In this document: positions 37,001-43,809 of the stretch, piece by piece
How positions within the stretch are numbered: the stretch's first letter is position 1
Layout: every line of letters starts with the position of its first letter
Source: Nocardia colli
GTDB taxonomy: Bacteria > Actinomycetota > Actinomycetes > Mycobacteriales > Mycobacteriaceae
Direction of reading: 5' to 3'
NCBI RefSeq assembly: GCF_008704205.1
Contig: NZ_VXLC01000015.1
Location: forward strand, 310,001-374,000
DNA length: 64,000 bases
Program-made: the position numbers and the translations under genes
The notes under the pieces: model-generated
What the model saw: only the letters and a program-made list of their open reading frames with translations
Told to the model about the DNA's origin: nothing
The model's database searches: none

Positions 37001-39418
37001 CGGGTCGTGCAGGTGGTTCTGGAACAGGACAAGGTCCGCCTGGCCAGCCGGATCAAACGCGACGAGGACAGCATCGGTCACGACGACGAATGGCTGACCC
37101 ACACCACCGCGACGGTGGTCCGCGCACCGGTGGTCGGCGAGACCCGGCTGGAAGACCCGGACGCGATCCGGGCCCGCTGCCCGGTCTCCTGGACCTGGTC
37201 CAAGGTGGACGGGATCTTCCGGGCGATGGGCGTGGACGGCTACACCTTCCCGTGGGTGGTCGAGGAATTGGTCCGCGGCGACGAGGAACAACTCGCCACC
37301 GTGACCGTCGACCACACGCCGAAGCTGCATCCGTCCAGCTGGACCGCGGTGATCGACGCGGCGCTCACCGCGAGCGGCGTGCTGGTGATGGCCGAGGACT
37401 CGTCCGTGCTGCGCACCTCGTCGCACCTCGAGTCGCTCGCCTTCCGCGGCGACCCGCCGGGCCGCATCTACGTGCACACCACCCGCGATCCGCGTACGCC
37501 GGACACCATCAACATGGTGGTCGCCGACGAGAGCGGCGAGGTGGTATGTGAGGCAAAGGGATTGCGCTACGTCAAGGTGCAGGACATCGGCTCCGGCGCC
37601 GTCGGCCCGCGTCAACTCGTGCACGAAATGGCCTGGGAGCCGGTGGAAGTACGCGCCGACGCCCGAATTCCGCAGCAGGCACTGCTGATCGGAAGATCGA
37701 CCGGTTGGCCGGCGCTGACCGAGGCGCTCGCCGTGCGCGGCGTGACAGCTCGGGCGGTGGCAGATCCGGCCGCGATCGATGAGGGCCTGCTCGCCGCGGG
37801 CGACGTCGTTATCGTTGCGCCGCAAGCGCTTCTGCCGGGGGAGACGCCCGAACTGGCGGCTCGCCGATGCGCGGAGACGCTCGTAGATGCGGTGCAGCGG
37901 GTGGCCGCGATCTCGGACGCACAGCGCTGGCCGACCGTCTGGGTCCTCACCGAGGGTGTGCGCGACGGCGGTGCCGAGGCCGCGCTGTCGCACGCGCCGC
38001 TGTGGGGCGCAGGCCGGATCGTCGCGGGCGAGCGTCCGGATGTGTGGGGTGGCGTCATCGACATCGCCGAGGACACCGCACCCGAGTCGGTGGCCGCATT
38101 GATCGGCGCACTGCCGCCCACCGAGGACGTGCTGTCGGTAACCCCCGAGGGCGTGTTCGCGGCCAGGCTGCGCAAGATCGAACGGCCGGCCGAGCACGAG
38201 GCGATGGACTGCCGGCCGAACGGGACCTACCTGATCACCGGTGGTCTCGGGGCACTCGGCCTGGAGGCCGCACGGCATCTGGTCGAACGGGGCGCTCGCC
38301 GGCTGGTGCTGATCGGCCGCCGCGGGCTGCCGCCGCGGTCGGAATGGGACTCGGTGTCGGACCCGGCGGTCGCCGCGCAGGTCGCGGAGGTCGTCGCCCT
38401 CGAGGCGGCCGGAGCCACGGTAAGGGTTCTGCGCCTTGACATCTCGGATGCCGGGGCGACGGCCGCTGCCCTAGATCCCGGCACCTTGGACATGCCGCCG
38501 GTGCGCGGCATCGTGCACTGCGCCGGTGTGGTGTCCGACGCGCTGGTGGAGAAGACCCGTCCGACGAACCTGGACACCACCATGGGCCCGAAGGTCGACG
38601 GCGCGATGGTCCTGCATCGCCTGTTCCCCGCGGGCACGCTGGACTTCTTCACCATGTTCTCCTCCTGCGGGCAACTGGCCCGGCTCACCGGCCAGGTCAG
38701 TTACGCGGCCGCCAACTCGTTCCTGGACGGGTTGGCCGCGCTGCGGCGCGCGCAGGGCGAGTTCGGCGCGAACAGCATCGCGTGGGCCCAGTGGATCGGC
38801 CGTGGCATGGGCGAAACCACCGGCAAGACAACGATTCTGGAGGCCGAGTCGCGCGGGCTCGGCGGCATCACGGTGACCGAGGCGCTGCGCAGCTGGAGCT
38901 ACGCGGACCGGTTCGGCCTGCCGTATGTCGCGGTCATGCGGGTGATGCCCGATCACACCCTGCCGATCTTCGCCCACCTCTCGGCCACCGAGACGGGCGC
39001 GGAAAGCACCGGCGGCGGCGCGGTGGACTGGACCACCGTGCCCGCCGACGAACTGGCAGGGCTGGTGCTGGCGGAGACACACGAGCAGGTCGCCGCCGAG
39101 CTCAATCTCGCGCCGGACGACATCGCGATCGACCGGCCGTTGCTCGAGCTCGGCGTCGACTCGGTGCTCACGGTCGCCCTGCGGGTGCGGCTGCACCGGT
39201 GCTTCGGGGTGGACCTGCCGCCGACGATCCTCTGGAGCAACCCGACCGTCCGTGCGCTGGCCGAGCTGCTGGCCACCGAGGTCGGGGGAGCGCCGGAGGA
39301 CGAGGAGACGGTCGTCGAGGGCGAACCCACGCCCGCGGCGGACGCCAACGGTATCTCGGTGCCGGCCGAGGTGCTGGAGGTACCGGTACAGGCCCCGGTG
39401 ACCGAACCGGTCGGCTGA
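34043..39418 (+). CDS. iterative-type I PKS, KS-AT-DH-KR-ACP (aromatic acid synthase type)
   Basis: A single-module PKS of 1791 residues from the TTG at 34043, which has GAGGGAGG eight bases upstream (ATG at 34025 is the alternative). KS (about 15-440): DAACAGSL cysteine near 182, EAHGTGT and KPNVGHVEAASG. AT: GHSVGE near 635 and VAFHS, a malonyl-type motif. DH: SHKVVGVETVP histidine near 940 and VIDAALT. KR: ITGGLGALGLEAA near 1399. ACP: LGVDSVLTV near 1703. There is no ER or TE. The domain order and length match bacterial iterative synthases such as ChlB1 (6-methylsalicylate), NcsB and AziB (naphthoates). The product is probably an aromatic carboxylic acid; which one cannot be decided from sequence by eye. 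Its acid could be picked up by one of the unusual A or AL domains. Confidence 0.9.
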   Translation: MTDNGQTSTVTPHPTEEPLAVIGMSCRFAPDLDTPGQLWEHLRAGRSAVGEMPSRRWDPYEIDPQTRAILRKTTRKGSFMRDIEGFDAEFFQITPREAEYIDPQQRIMLELAWEALCDAGLPPMSLSGTNAGVYVAANSNDYGRRLLEDLSRTGAWAVNGTTFYGIANRISYFLDTHGPSMAVDAACAGSLTALHVACQSLRSGETGVAIVGGINIMASPALVVALDAASATAPDGRSKAFDKAADGYGRGEGGGVVVLKRLGDAVRDGDRVHGLVLASGAFQDGRSDGMMAPSGDGQRRMFQEIYQRAGIEPRTVQYVEAHGTGTRLGDSAEAGAMGSVFGAGRDSDDPLLIGTLKPNVGHVEAASGIAGVIKVLLSMRHGELPASPHEEVDPELNLEANGMRLVGEPTAWPAGRHGRRAGVSSYGVGGSISHVVLQQPPAEADATGNGRRDRAARPWVFPVSAVSEAGVRGLAGVMAEWVRANPDVDLDSLAHTLSDRRSHLARRAAVVAAGAEELIAGLDSLADAEGTPTMSTWAANTFGDSGAAGPVWIFSGHGSQWSGMGQELLDTESAFARVIDELAPIFKEELGWTPREAIEAGGPWTVTRTQAMTFAMQVALAELWSELGLRPGAVIGHSVGEIAAATVAGSLDRTEAARFACRRARALEQIAGRGAMAMVPMAFGDVEQRVTGRDGVVAAIAASPLSTVVSGDIDAVDALVAELAAEGIQARRVNTDVAFHSPHVREVLDQVGAAADELHADAARVSLYSTALADPRSDALREGKYWVTNLSDPVRFHQAVRAALDDGARVFVEVSSHPVVAHSITETALDAGVSEVQVAITLRKDQPEQRTVLANLARLHSVGCPVNWSYTGDLVDVPGVRWQHRPFWIFPDTPPERGAGRGHDPDTHTLVGGHTTVASAPVQRVWQTELDMSNRPYVQSHKVVGVETVPASVVLNSFIGAATAEGEPACGLRDIVFRTPLAAHPPRVVQVVLEQDKVRLASRIKRDEDSIGHDDEWLTHTTATVVRAPVVGETRLEDPDAIRARCPVSWTWSKVDGIFRAMGVDGYTFPWVVEELVRGDEEQLATVTVDHTPKLHPSSWTAVIDAALTASGVLVMAEDSSVLRTSSHLESLAFRGDPPGRIYVHTTRDPRTPDTINMVVADESGEVVCEAKGLRYVKVQDIGSGAVGPRQLVHEMAWEPVEVRADARIPQQALLIGRSTGWPALTEALAVRGVTARAVADPAAIDEGLLAAGDVVIVAPQALLPGETPELAARRCAETLVDAVQRVAAISDAQRWPTVWVLTEGVRDGGAEAALSHAPLWGAGRIVAGERPDVWGGVIDIAEDTAPESVAALIGALPPTEDVLSVTPEGVFAARLRKIERPAEHEAMDCRPNGTYLITGGLGALGLEAARHLVERGARRLVLIGRRGLPPRSEWDSVSDPAVAAQVAEVVALEAAGATVRVLRLDISDAGATAAALDPGTLDMPPVRGIVHCAGVVSDALVEKTRPTNLDTTMGPKVDGAMVLHRLFPAGTLDFFTMFSSCGQLARLTGQVSYAAANSFLDGLAALRRAQGEFGANSIAWAQWIGRGMGETTGKTTILEAESRGLGGITVTEALRSWSYADRFGLPYVAVMRVMPDHTLPIFAHLSATETGAESTGGGAVDWTTVPADELAGLVLAETHEQVAAELNLAPDDIAIDRPLLELGVDSVLTVALRVRLHRCFGVDLPPTILWSNPTVRALAELLATEVGGAPEDEETVVEGEPTPAADANGISVPAEVLEVPVQAPVTEPVG

Positions 39419-39721
39419 GGCTGATCGCGGCGGCGGCAACCTCGCCGCCGCGATCCGACCGGGCCTGGGACGGTGCGATACGCCCGCCCCGGGCCCGGCC
39501 ATGGCCGCTGTACAGACTCTGCAAATACCGCAGTGTCTACATTCAAATAGAGAAACACTTCAATTCGTCAAAGTCCCTGTTAGGGAGCCAAACTGCCGCA
39601 GCAGGCAGGGCGTAACTCGACAAGGCATCGATAGTTTGTAGTATCTTGCTTAGAAAGACTGTGGGGTCGACCGGCCTTAGTGCACGTTGAATCCACGTTG
39701 AATCGCCGAGGGGAACCACTG
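39419..39721 (+). promoter_or_regulatory. intergenic promoter region before the tailoring operon
   Basis: These 303 bases hold no gene. The second half is clearly AT-richer than the surroundings (around 39540-39660), as expected for a promoter, and precedes a nine-gene run that starts at 39722. TAGTATCTT near 39640 is a possible -10; no matching -35 is obvious. An AGGGGA ribosome site precedes the ATG. Confidence 0.4.
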
Positions 39722-40510
39722 ATGGACGACTCCGACCGGGCATTCGAGCATGCGGTCGTTGCCGACGGAACGGCGCTCGGCAGTCCGCGCACGGACGATT
39801 TCACCCGGCACGGCTGGGCGCACGGCCGCCTGCGCGTGCGCACCGAGGGACCCGGCTGGAAACAGTTCGCATCCGCCTGGGACGACCTGGTCCCGGACGC
39901 CTATCTCGACTCCGCCCGGTGTCGCCGCAATCGCCGATACGGCCGGGTGCTCGCGCATCGCGACGGCACCCTGGAGCCGTTGCACGGCTCGCAGTTCTTC
40001 CAGAGCAAGGCGGTCAATCCCGTGTTCGGCGGGCAGCTGCGGGTGTTCGAGCCGCTGTCCGAGGCGGCGTTCGCCAGCCTCGAGTTCGCCGAGATCCTGC
40101 GCGAGTCGGTGGTTTTCGTCAACCGGGTGGCCGGGACGCACGACTGGGAGCTCGGCATCCACTTCATCCGGGTGATCGCCGAACCGCACCAGGGCGCGGA
40201 CCCCGCGCCGGAGGGCAGGCACTCCGATGGCCACGCGTACGTGTCGATCCATCTGATCGGCAGGCACCAATGCGTCGGCGGCGAGAACCAGGTGTTCCGG
40301 CGCGGACTGCCGGACTCGGAGTACGCGGTGACCATGACCGAACCGCTGGAAGTACTGATGCTGTCCGACACGACGATGGAGCACGGGGTCAGCGAGATCC
40401 GGGCCATGGATCCGAGTCTGTCGGGCTGGCGCGACACCTTGATCGTCGATTTCAACATCGTGCTCGACCCCGCGGAAGTGCCGGGACGCACGCACAGCTC
40501 GATGCACTGA
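39722..40510 (+). CDS. 2-oxoglutarate/Fe(II) oxygenase, amino acid hydroxylase-like
   Basis: A 262-residue protein resembling the 2OG-Fe oxygenase family that includes L-isoleucine hydroxylase. The metal ligands can be read as HSD (H167, D169 in GRHSDGHAYVS) and a distal histidine near 221 (MEHGVSEI), followed by the arginine of WRDTLIVDF that would bind 2-oxoglutarate. ATG at 39722 with AGGGGA upstream is preferred over an earlier in-frame ATG. Members act on free amino acids, so hydroxylation or desaturation of the DADH-type residue or another building block is the likely role. It leads the tailoring operon with the LysX and sulfotransferase genes. Confidence 0.85.
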   Translation: MDDSDRAFEHAVVADGTALGSPRTDDFTRHGWAHGRLRVRTEGPGWKQFASAWDDLVPDAYLDSARCRRNRRYGRVLAHRDGTLEPLHGSQFFQSKAVNPVFGGQLRVFEPLSEAAFASLEFAEILRESVVFVNRVAGTHDWELGIHFIRVIAEPHQGADPAPEGRHSDGHAYVSIHLIGRHQCVGGENQVFRRGLPDSEYAVTMTEPLEVLMLSDTTMEHGVSEIRAMDPSLSGWRDTLIVDFNIVLDPAEVPGRTHSSMH

Positions 40511-40521
40511 CCGGAGGTTCC

Positions 40522-41175
40522 ATGAGCCAGCTGTCCACGACCGACACCACGGTCGACCGCCTCGTGCGCCGACTACCCGCCGGTCCCGCGCGACCGGAAT
40601 TCTGCCTGATCGACCTCGACGATCTGCTCAACAACCGGGCCACCACCGGCACCGCCGACCTCGACCAGGGGCGGCTCAATGCCTGGGGGAATTCCTTTCC
40701 CGCCGAGGAACTTCCGCAGCCGGGTACGCAGATCGACGTGGCCGGCATCCCGTTCGTCTGGGCGAACGCGCACGCCCACGGCGACAACGTGCGTTGCGAG
40801 GGCCAGCTGATCGATCTGCCACCGGGACAGTACGACTGGATCTACCTGCTCGCCGCGTCCGAACGGCGCAGCGAGGACACGCTCTGGGCGTACTACGACG
40901 ACGGCCACGCCGACCCGCTGCCCGTGGGCATCTCCGATTTCCTCGACGGCACACCGGCATTCGGCGAGCTGTCCGCGTTCCGCACCACGCGCATGCACTA
41001 CCCGCACCACGTTCAGCACGGGCTGCCCACCACCGTGTGGCTGACCCGGGTCGGCCTGCCCCGGCGCGGCAACGCGCACGCGATACGGTTCCCGCGGCTG
41101 GTCGCCATGCATATCTTCGCGCTCACGCTGCTCACCGGTAGCGATGGGCAGTCCATGAACGGCACGGCGAAATGA
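40522..41175 (+). CDS. unassigned protein, candidate small subunit of an aziridine synthase
   Basis: A 217-residue soluble protein with a good start (GGAGG before ATG at 40522). I do not recognise a family. It is rich in aromatic residues and histidine (VWANAHAHGDNVRCEG, TTRMHYPHHVQHGLPTTVW) and has no membrane segment or signal peptide. It overlaps the next gene by four bases, so the two are probably partners. The pair sits directly before the LysX-type ligase and a sulfotransferase. In vazabitide and azinomycin biosynthesis a two-protein enzyme with no similarity to known families (Vzb10/11, AziU3/U2) closes the aziridine by sulfate elimination; this pair fits by position and size, but I cannot confirm homology. 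Confidence 0.7.
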   Translation: MSQLSTTDTTVDRLVRRLPAGPARPEFCLIDLDDLLNNRATTGTADLDQGRLNAWGNSFPAEELPQPGTQIDVAGIPFVWANAHAHGDNVRCEGQLIDLPPGQYDWIYLLAASERRSEDTLWAYYDDGHADPLPVGISDFLDGTPAFGELSAFRTTRMHYPHHVQHGLPTTVWLTRVGLPRRGNAHAIRFPRLVAMHIFALTLLTGSDGQSMNGTAK

Positions 41176-42230
41176 CCGGCCCGGCAGAGGAAATCGAGCT
41201 CTGGACGCGTGACCTGGGCAGCTGTCTGCACGCCACGTTCGCGACCGTGCTGTTGCACGACGGTCATGATCCGGTCACCGTGCTCGGTGCGCCCTGGGAG
41301 TTCCGCCGCCGTCCCGGCGCCTGGACATTCGAGGAGTACTACTTTCTCGCCGAGCCCGATTCCCTGGCCAAACGGCTCGCGCTGTTCCACCCGTTCGAAT
41401 CGTCGTGGCACCGTAGCGAAGACGACACTCTCGACGAATTGCGCGCGGCCCTCGCCGCCGGTGTACTGCCCATCGCCGCGGTGGACAACTACTGGCTGCC
41501 GTTCCGCCCGGCCTTTCACGACGTGCACGCCGCACACCTGCTGGTCGTCTACGACATCACCGACACCGAGGTATTCGTCTCCGACGCACAGCCACCCGCG
41601 TTCCAGGGGCCGATCCCGATCGCCGACTTCCTGGCGAGCTGGGGCTCGCTCAACCCGCCCGACGACTCCGACGTGTTCTTCAGCGCCAGTCCCAGCGACC
41701 GGCGGTGGCTGCGCGCCGTGATGCAGGGCCCGGTTCCGGAACCCGATCTCGACTGGCTCGCAAATGTGCTCCGGGCCAACGTAACCCGGTATCGGCAGGA
41801 TGCCACCGGCGAGATCCAGTCCGGACTCCCGGGCTTGCGTCGCTACCTGGACGAGCTGTGCGCACTCACGCCGGGCTCCGAAGCCGCTGCCGAGGCGCTG
41901 AGCGAGCTGTACGTGATCAGCTGGAACATCCAGGCCCAGTCCGGCCTGCACGCGGAATTCCTGCGCCGCCAAGCGATCCGGTGGCGGATCCACGAACTGG
42001 CCGAGGCCGCGGCCGGCGTCGACGCGGTCGCGCACGGCTGGACCGGCGTGCGGATGACCGGCGCGCACTCCCGGGTCTGGGATCGCCACCGCTTCGACGA
42101 ACTGCGCAGGCACAGCACCGAACTCGTCCGCCGGCTGGCGCGAGCGCTCGATCAGCTCGAGCTCGCGGCGGACGTGGTGTCGGTCCGGAATCGAGAGGGG
42201 CACCCGTGGACACCACCGACCTGCCGATAG
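41172..42230 (+). CDS. BtrH-N-like protein, candidate large subunit of an aziridine synthase
   Basis: A 352-residue protein whose first half looks like the papain-like BtrH N-terminal/C39 fold (LGSCLHATFATVLLHDGH with a Cys, then HDVHAAHLLVVYDITDTEVFVSDA), a fold used in butirosin acyl transfer. The second half is helical. No transmembrane segment is seen. The start overlaps the previous gene (ATGA) and the end overlaps the LysX gene by 25 bases, the tightest coupling in the operon. Two readings are possible: an acyltransferase of BtrH type, or the larger partner of an AziU3/U2-like aziridine-forming enzyme, given the adjacent sulfotransferase and the DADH pathway. The second is the more interesting and is inference. 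Confidence 0.7.
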   Translation: MTGPAEEIELWTRDLGSCLHATFATVLLHDGHDPVTVLGAPWEFRRRPGAWTFEEYYFLAEPDSLAKRLALFHPFESSWHRSEDDTLDELRAALAAGVLPIAAVDNYWLPFRPAFHDVHAAHLLVVYDITDTEVFVSDAQPPAFQGPIPIADFLASWGSLNPPDDSDVFFSASPSDRRWLRAVMQGPVPEPDLDWLANVLRANVTRYRQDATGEIQSGLPGLRRYLDELCALTPGSEAAAEALSELYVISWNIQAQSGLHAEFLRRQAIRWRIHELAEAAAGVDAVAHGWTGVRMTGAHSRVWDRHRFDELRRHSTELVRRLARALDQLELAADVVSVRNREGHPWTPPTCR

Positions 42231-43078
42231 CCGTTGTCGCGTCGCGTATTCGCCGGGAGGAGAAACTCATCCTCGAATCGATGCGGCGGCGCGGTCTGCG
42301 CTACGAACACGTCGATCCGCGCAAGCTGACCGTGCTGCTGGCCGACGGCAGGCCGCCGTATCGGGCGGCGCTGATGCGCGAGGTGGGCCACGGCCGTGCG
42401 GCATCGGTCGCCTCGACGCTCACCATGCTCGGCGTGCCCACGTTCAACCGCCCGGCCACCCTGGAAGTCTGCGGGGACAAGCTCCGCACCGCGCTCGCGT
42501 TTCATGCTGTGGGACTGCCGATTCCGCAAGCGGCCGTCGCCTGGGGCACCGAATCCGCCTTGGCCGCAATGCCGAAGCTCGGTTATCCCGTGGTCGCCAA
42601 GCCGGTCACCGGATCGTGGGGGCACCTCACCGCGCGGATCCACGACGACGAGCACGGCCGGGCGATCCTGGAACACCGTGCGGCCCTGCCGAATCCGCAG
42701 CAGCACGTGTTCTTCCTGCAAGAGCATATCGACAAACCCGGCCGCGACATCAAGTCCTACGTGGCCGGTGATCGAGTGGTCTGCGCCATCTACAAGAACG
42801 CGGTCGACGATTGGCGGACCAACACCGCCATCGGCGGCATCGCGACACCCTGCCCGATCACCCCGGAACTGACCGAGCTGGCGGTAGCGGCCGCGCACGC
42901 GGTCGGTGGCGGCTTCCTCGGCGTCGATCTGCTGATCGACCGGGACGAGCGGCTGTACGCGAACGAGGTGAACCACACGCCGGAATTCCACGGCGCCATC
43001 GACGCGACCGGCGTCGACGTCGCGGGCTTCATCGTCGAGTGGTTGCTCGCCGAGATCGAGGCGGTGGAGGCGCGATGA
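42206..43078 (+). CDS. lysX: LysX-like ATP-grasp ligase (LysW-glutamate ligase)
   Basis: A 290-residue RimK/LysX-family ATP-grasp enzyme. GTG at 42206 is chosen because GAGAGGGG lies five bases upstream; the open frame extends further left inside the neighbouring gene. Recognisable parts are GYPVVAKPVTGSWG (ATP-binding lysine), RDIKSYVAGDRVVCAIY, FLGVDLLID and the LysX/ArgX-type metal motif NEVNHTPEFHG. It should join the C-terminal glutamate of LysW to the amino group of glutamate, the entry step of the carrier pathway. It is placed about 12 kb from the LysW gene, within the sulfotransferase operon, which links both parts functionally. Confidence 0.92.
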   Translation: MDTTDLPIAVVASRIRREEKLILESMRRRGLRYEHVDPRKLTVLLADGRPPYRAALMREVGHGRAASVASTLTMLGVPTFNRPATLEVCGDKLRTALAFHAVGLPIPQAAVAWGTESALAAMPKLGYPVVAKPVTGSWGHLTARIHDDEHGRAILEHRAALPNPQQHVFFLQEHIDKPGRDIKSYVAGDRVVCAIYKNAVDDWRTNTAIGGIATPCPITPELTELAVAAAHAVGGGFLGVDLLIDRDERLYANEVNHTPEFHGAIDATGVDVAGFIVEWLLAEIEAVEAR

Positions 43079-43809
43079 GCGGCCCGATCCTCGCGCTGTG
43101 GAGCGCACCCCGCTCCCGCTCGACCGTGTTCTTCCGGATGCTGCTGGAACGCGACGACCTGCATCTGCTGCACGAACCGTTCTGCAACATCGCCAATGAC
43201 GGCAACACCGAGGTCGGCGATGTCGTGGTGCGGTCCACCGCCGATCTGATCGACGCCATGCTCGACCTGTCCGGGCAGCGGAAGGTGTTCTTCAAGGACA
43301 CCACCGACTGCCGATACGACCTCATCTTCGACCGGCAGGATTTCCTGAAGAGCGTGCGGCATACCTTCCTGCTGCGCGATCCGGCGGAGATCATTCCGTC
43401 CTACGCGGCGTTGCGACCGCAGATGGAGCTGCACGAAGTCGGCGTCGAGTATCTGCATCGAATCTACGAGGCGGCCGTCGCCGCCGGTGACGATCCGGTG
43501 GTCCTGGACTCCGAGGACTTCGTCGACCGGCCGGAGCAGACCGCGCGCGCCTACTGCGCCGCGGTCGGCCTGCCCTTCCACGCCGACATGCTGAACTGGC
43601 AGCCGGGGGAGCGACCGGAGTGGCGGCAGTCCGCGCGCTGGCACAGCGGCGTCAGCGCCAGCTCGACGGTGCAACGCAAGCAGACGCACTACGACCGGAC
43701 CATCGACACCGATCCCGTGCTGCGCCGCTACTACGAGCATCATCTGCCGTTCTACGAATACCTGTGGGAGCGGCGAGTTCGCGTCGAATCTGAGAGGCCC
43801 GGCCGATGA
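43075..43809 (+). CDS. sulfotransferase family protein
   Basis: A 244-residue PAPS-dependent sulfotransferase-like protein: 5'-phosphosulfate loop at the N-terminus (LWSAPRSRSTVFFRML), and HTFLLRDPAEIIPSYAAL with the arginine and serine that bind the 3'-phosphate. It starts inside the LysX stop and ends inside the P450 start. In the azinomycin/vazabitide logic, a hydroxyl of the DADH-derived residue is sulfated so that the neighbouring amine can displace sulfate and form the aziridine. That makes this gene a key marker for aziridine formation here. A plain tailoring sulfation is the alternative. Confidence 0.88.
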   Translation: MSGPILALWSAPRSRSTVFFRMLLERDDLHLLHEPFCNIANDGNTEVGDVVVRSTADLIDAMLDLSGQRKVFFKDTTDCRYDLIFDRQDFLKSVRHTFLLRDPAEIIPSYAALRPQMELHEVGVEYLHRIYEAAVAAGDDPVVLDSEDFVDRPEQTARAYCAAVGLPFHADMLNWQPGERPEWRQSARWHSGVSASSTVQRKQTHYDRTIDTDPVLRRYYEHHLPFYEYLWERRVRVESERPGR

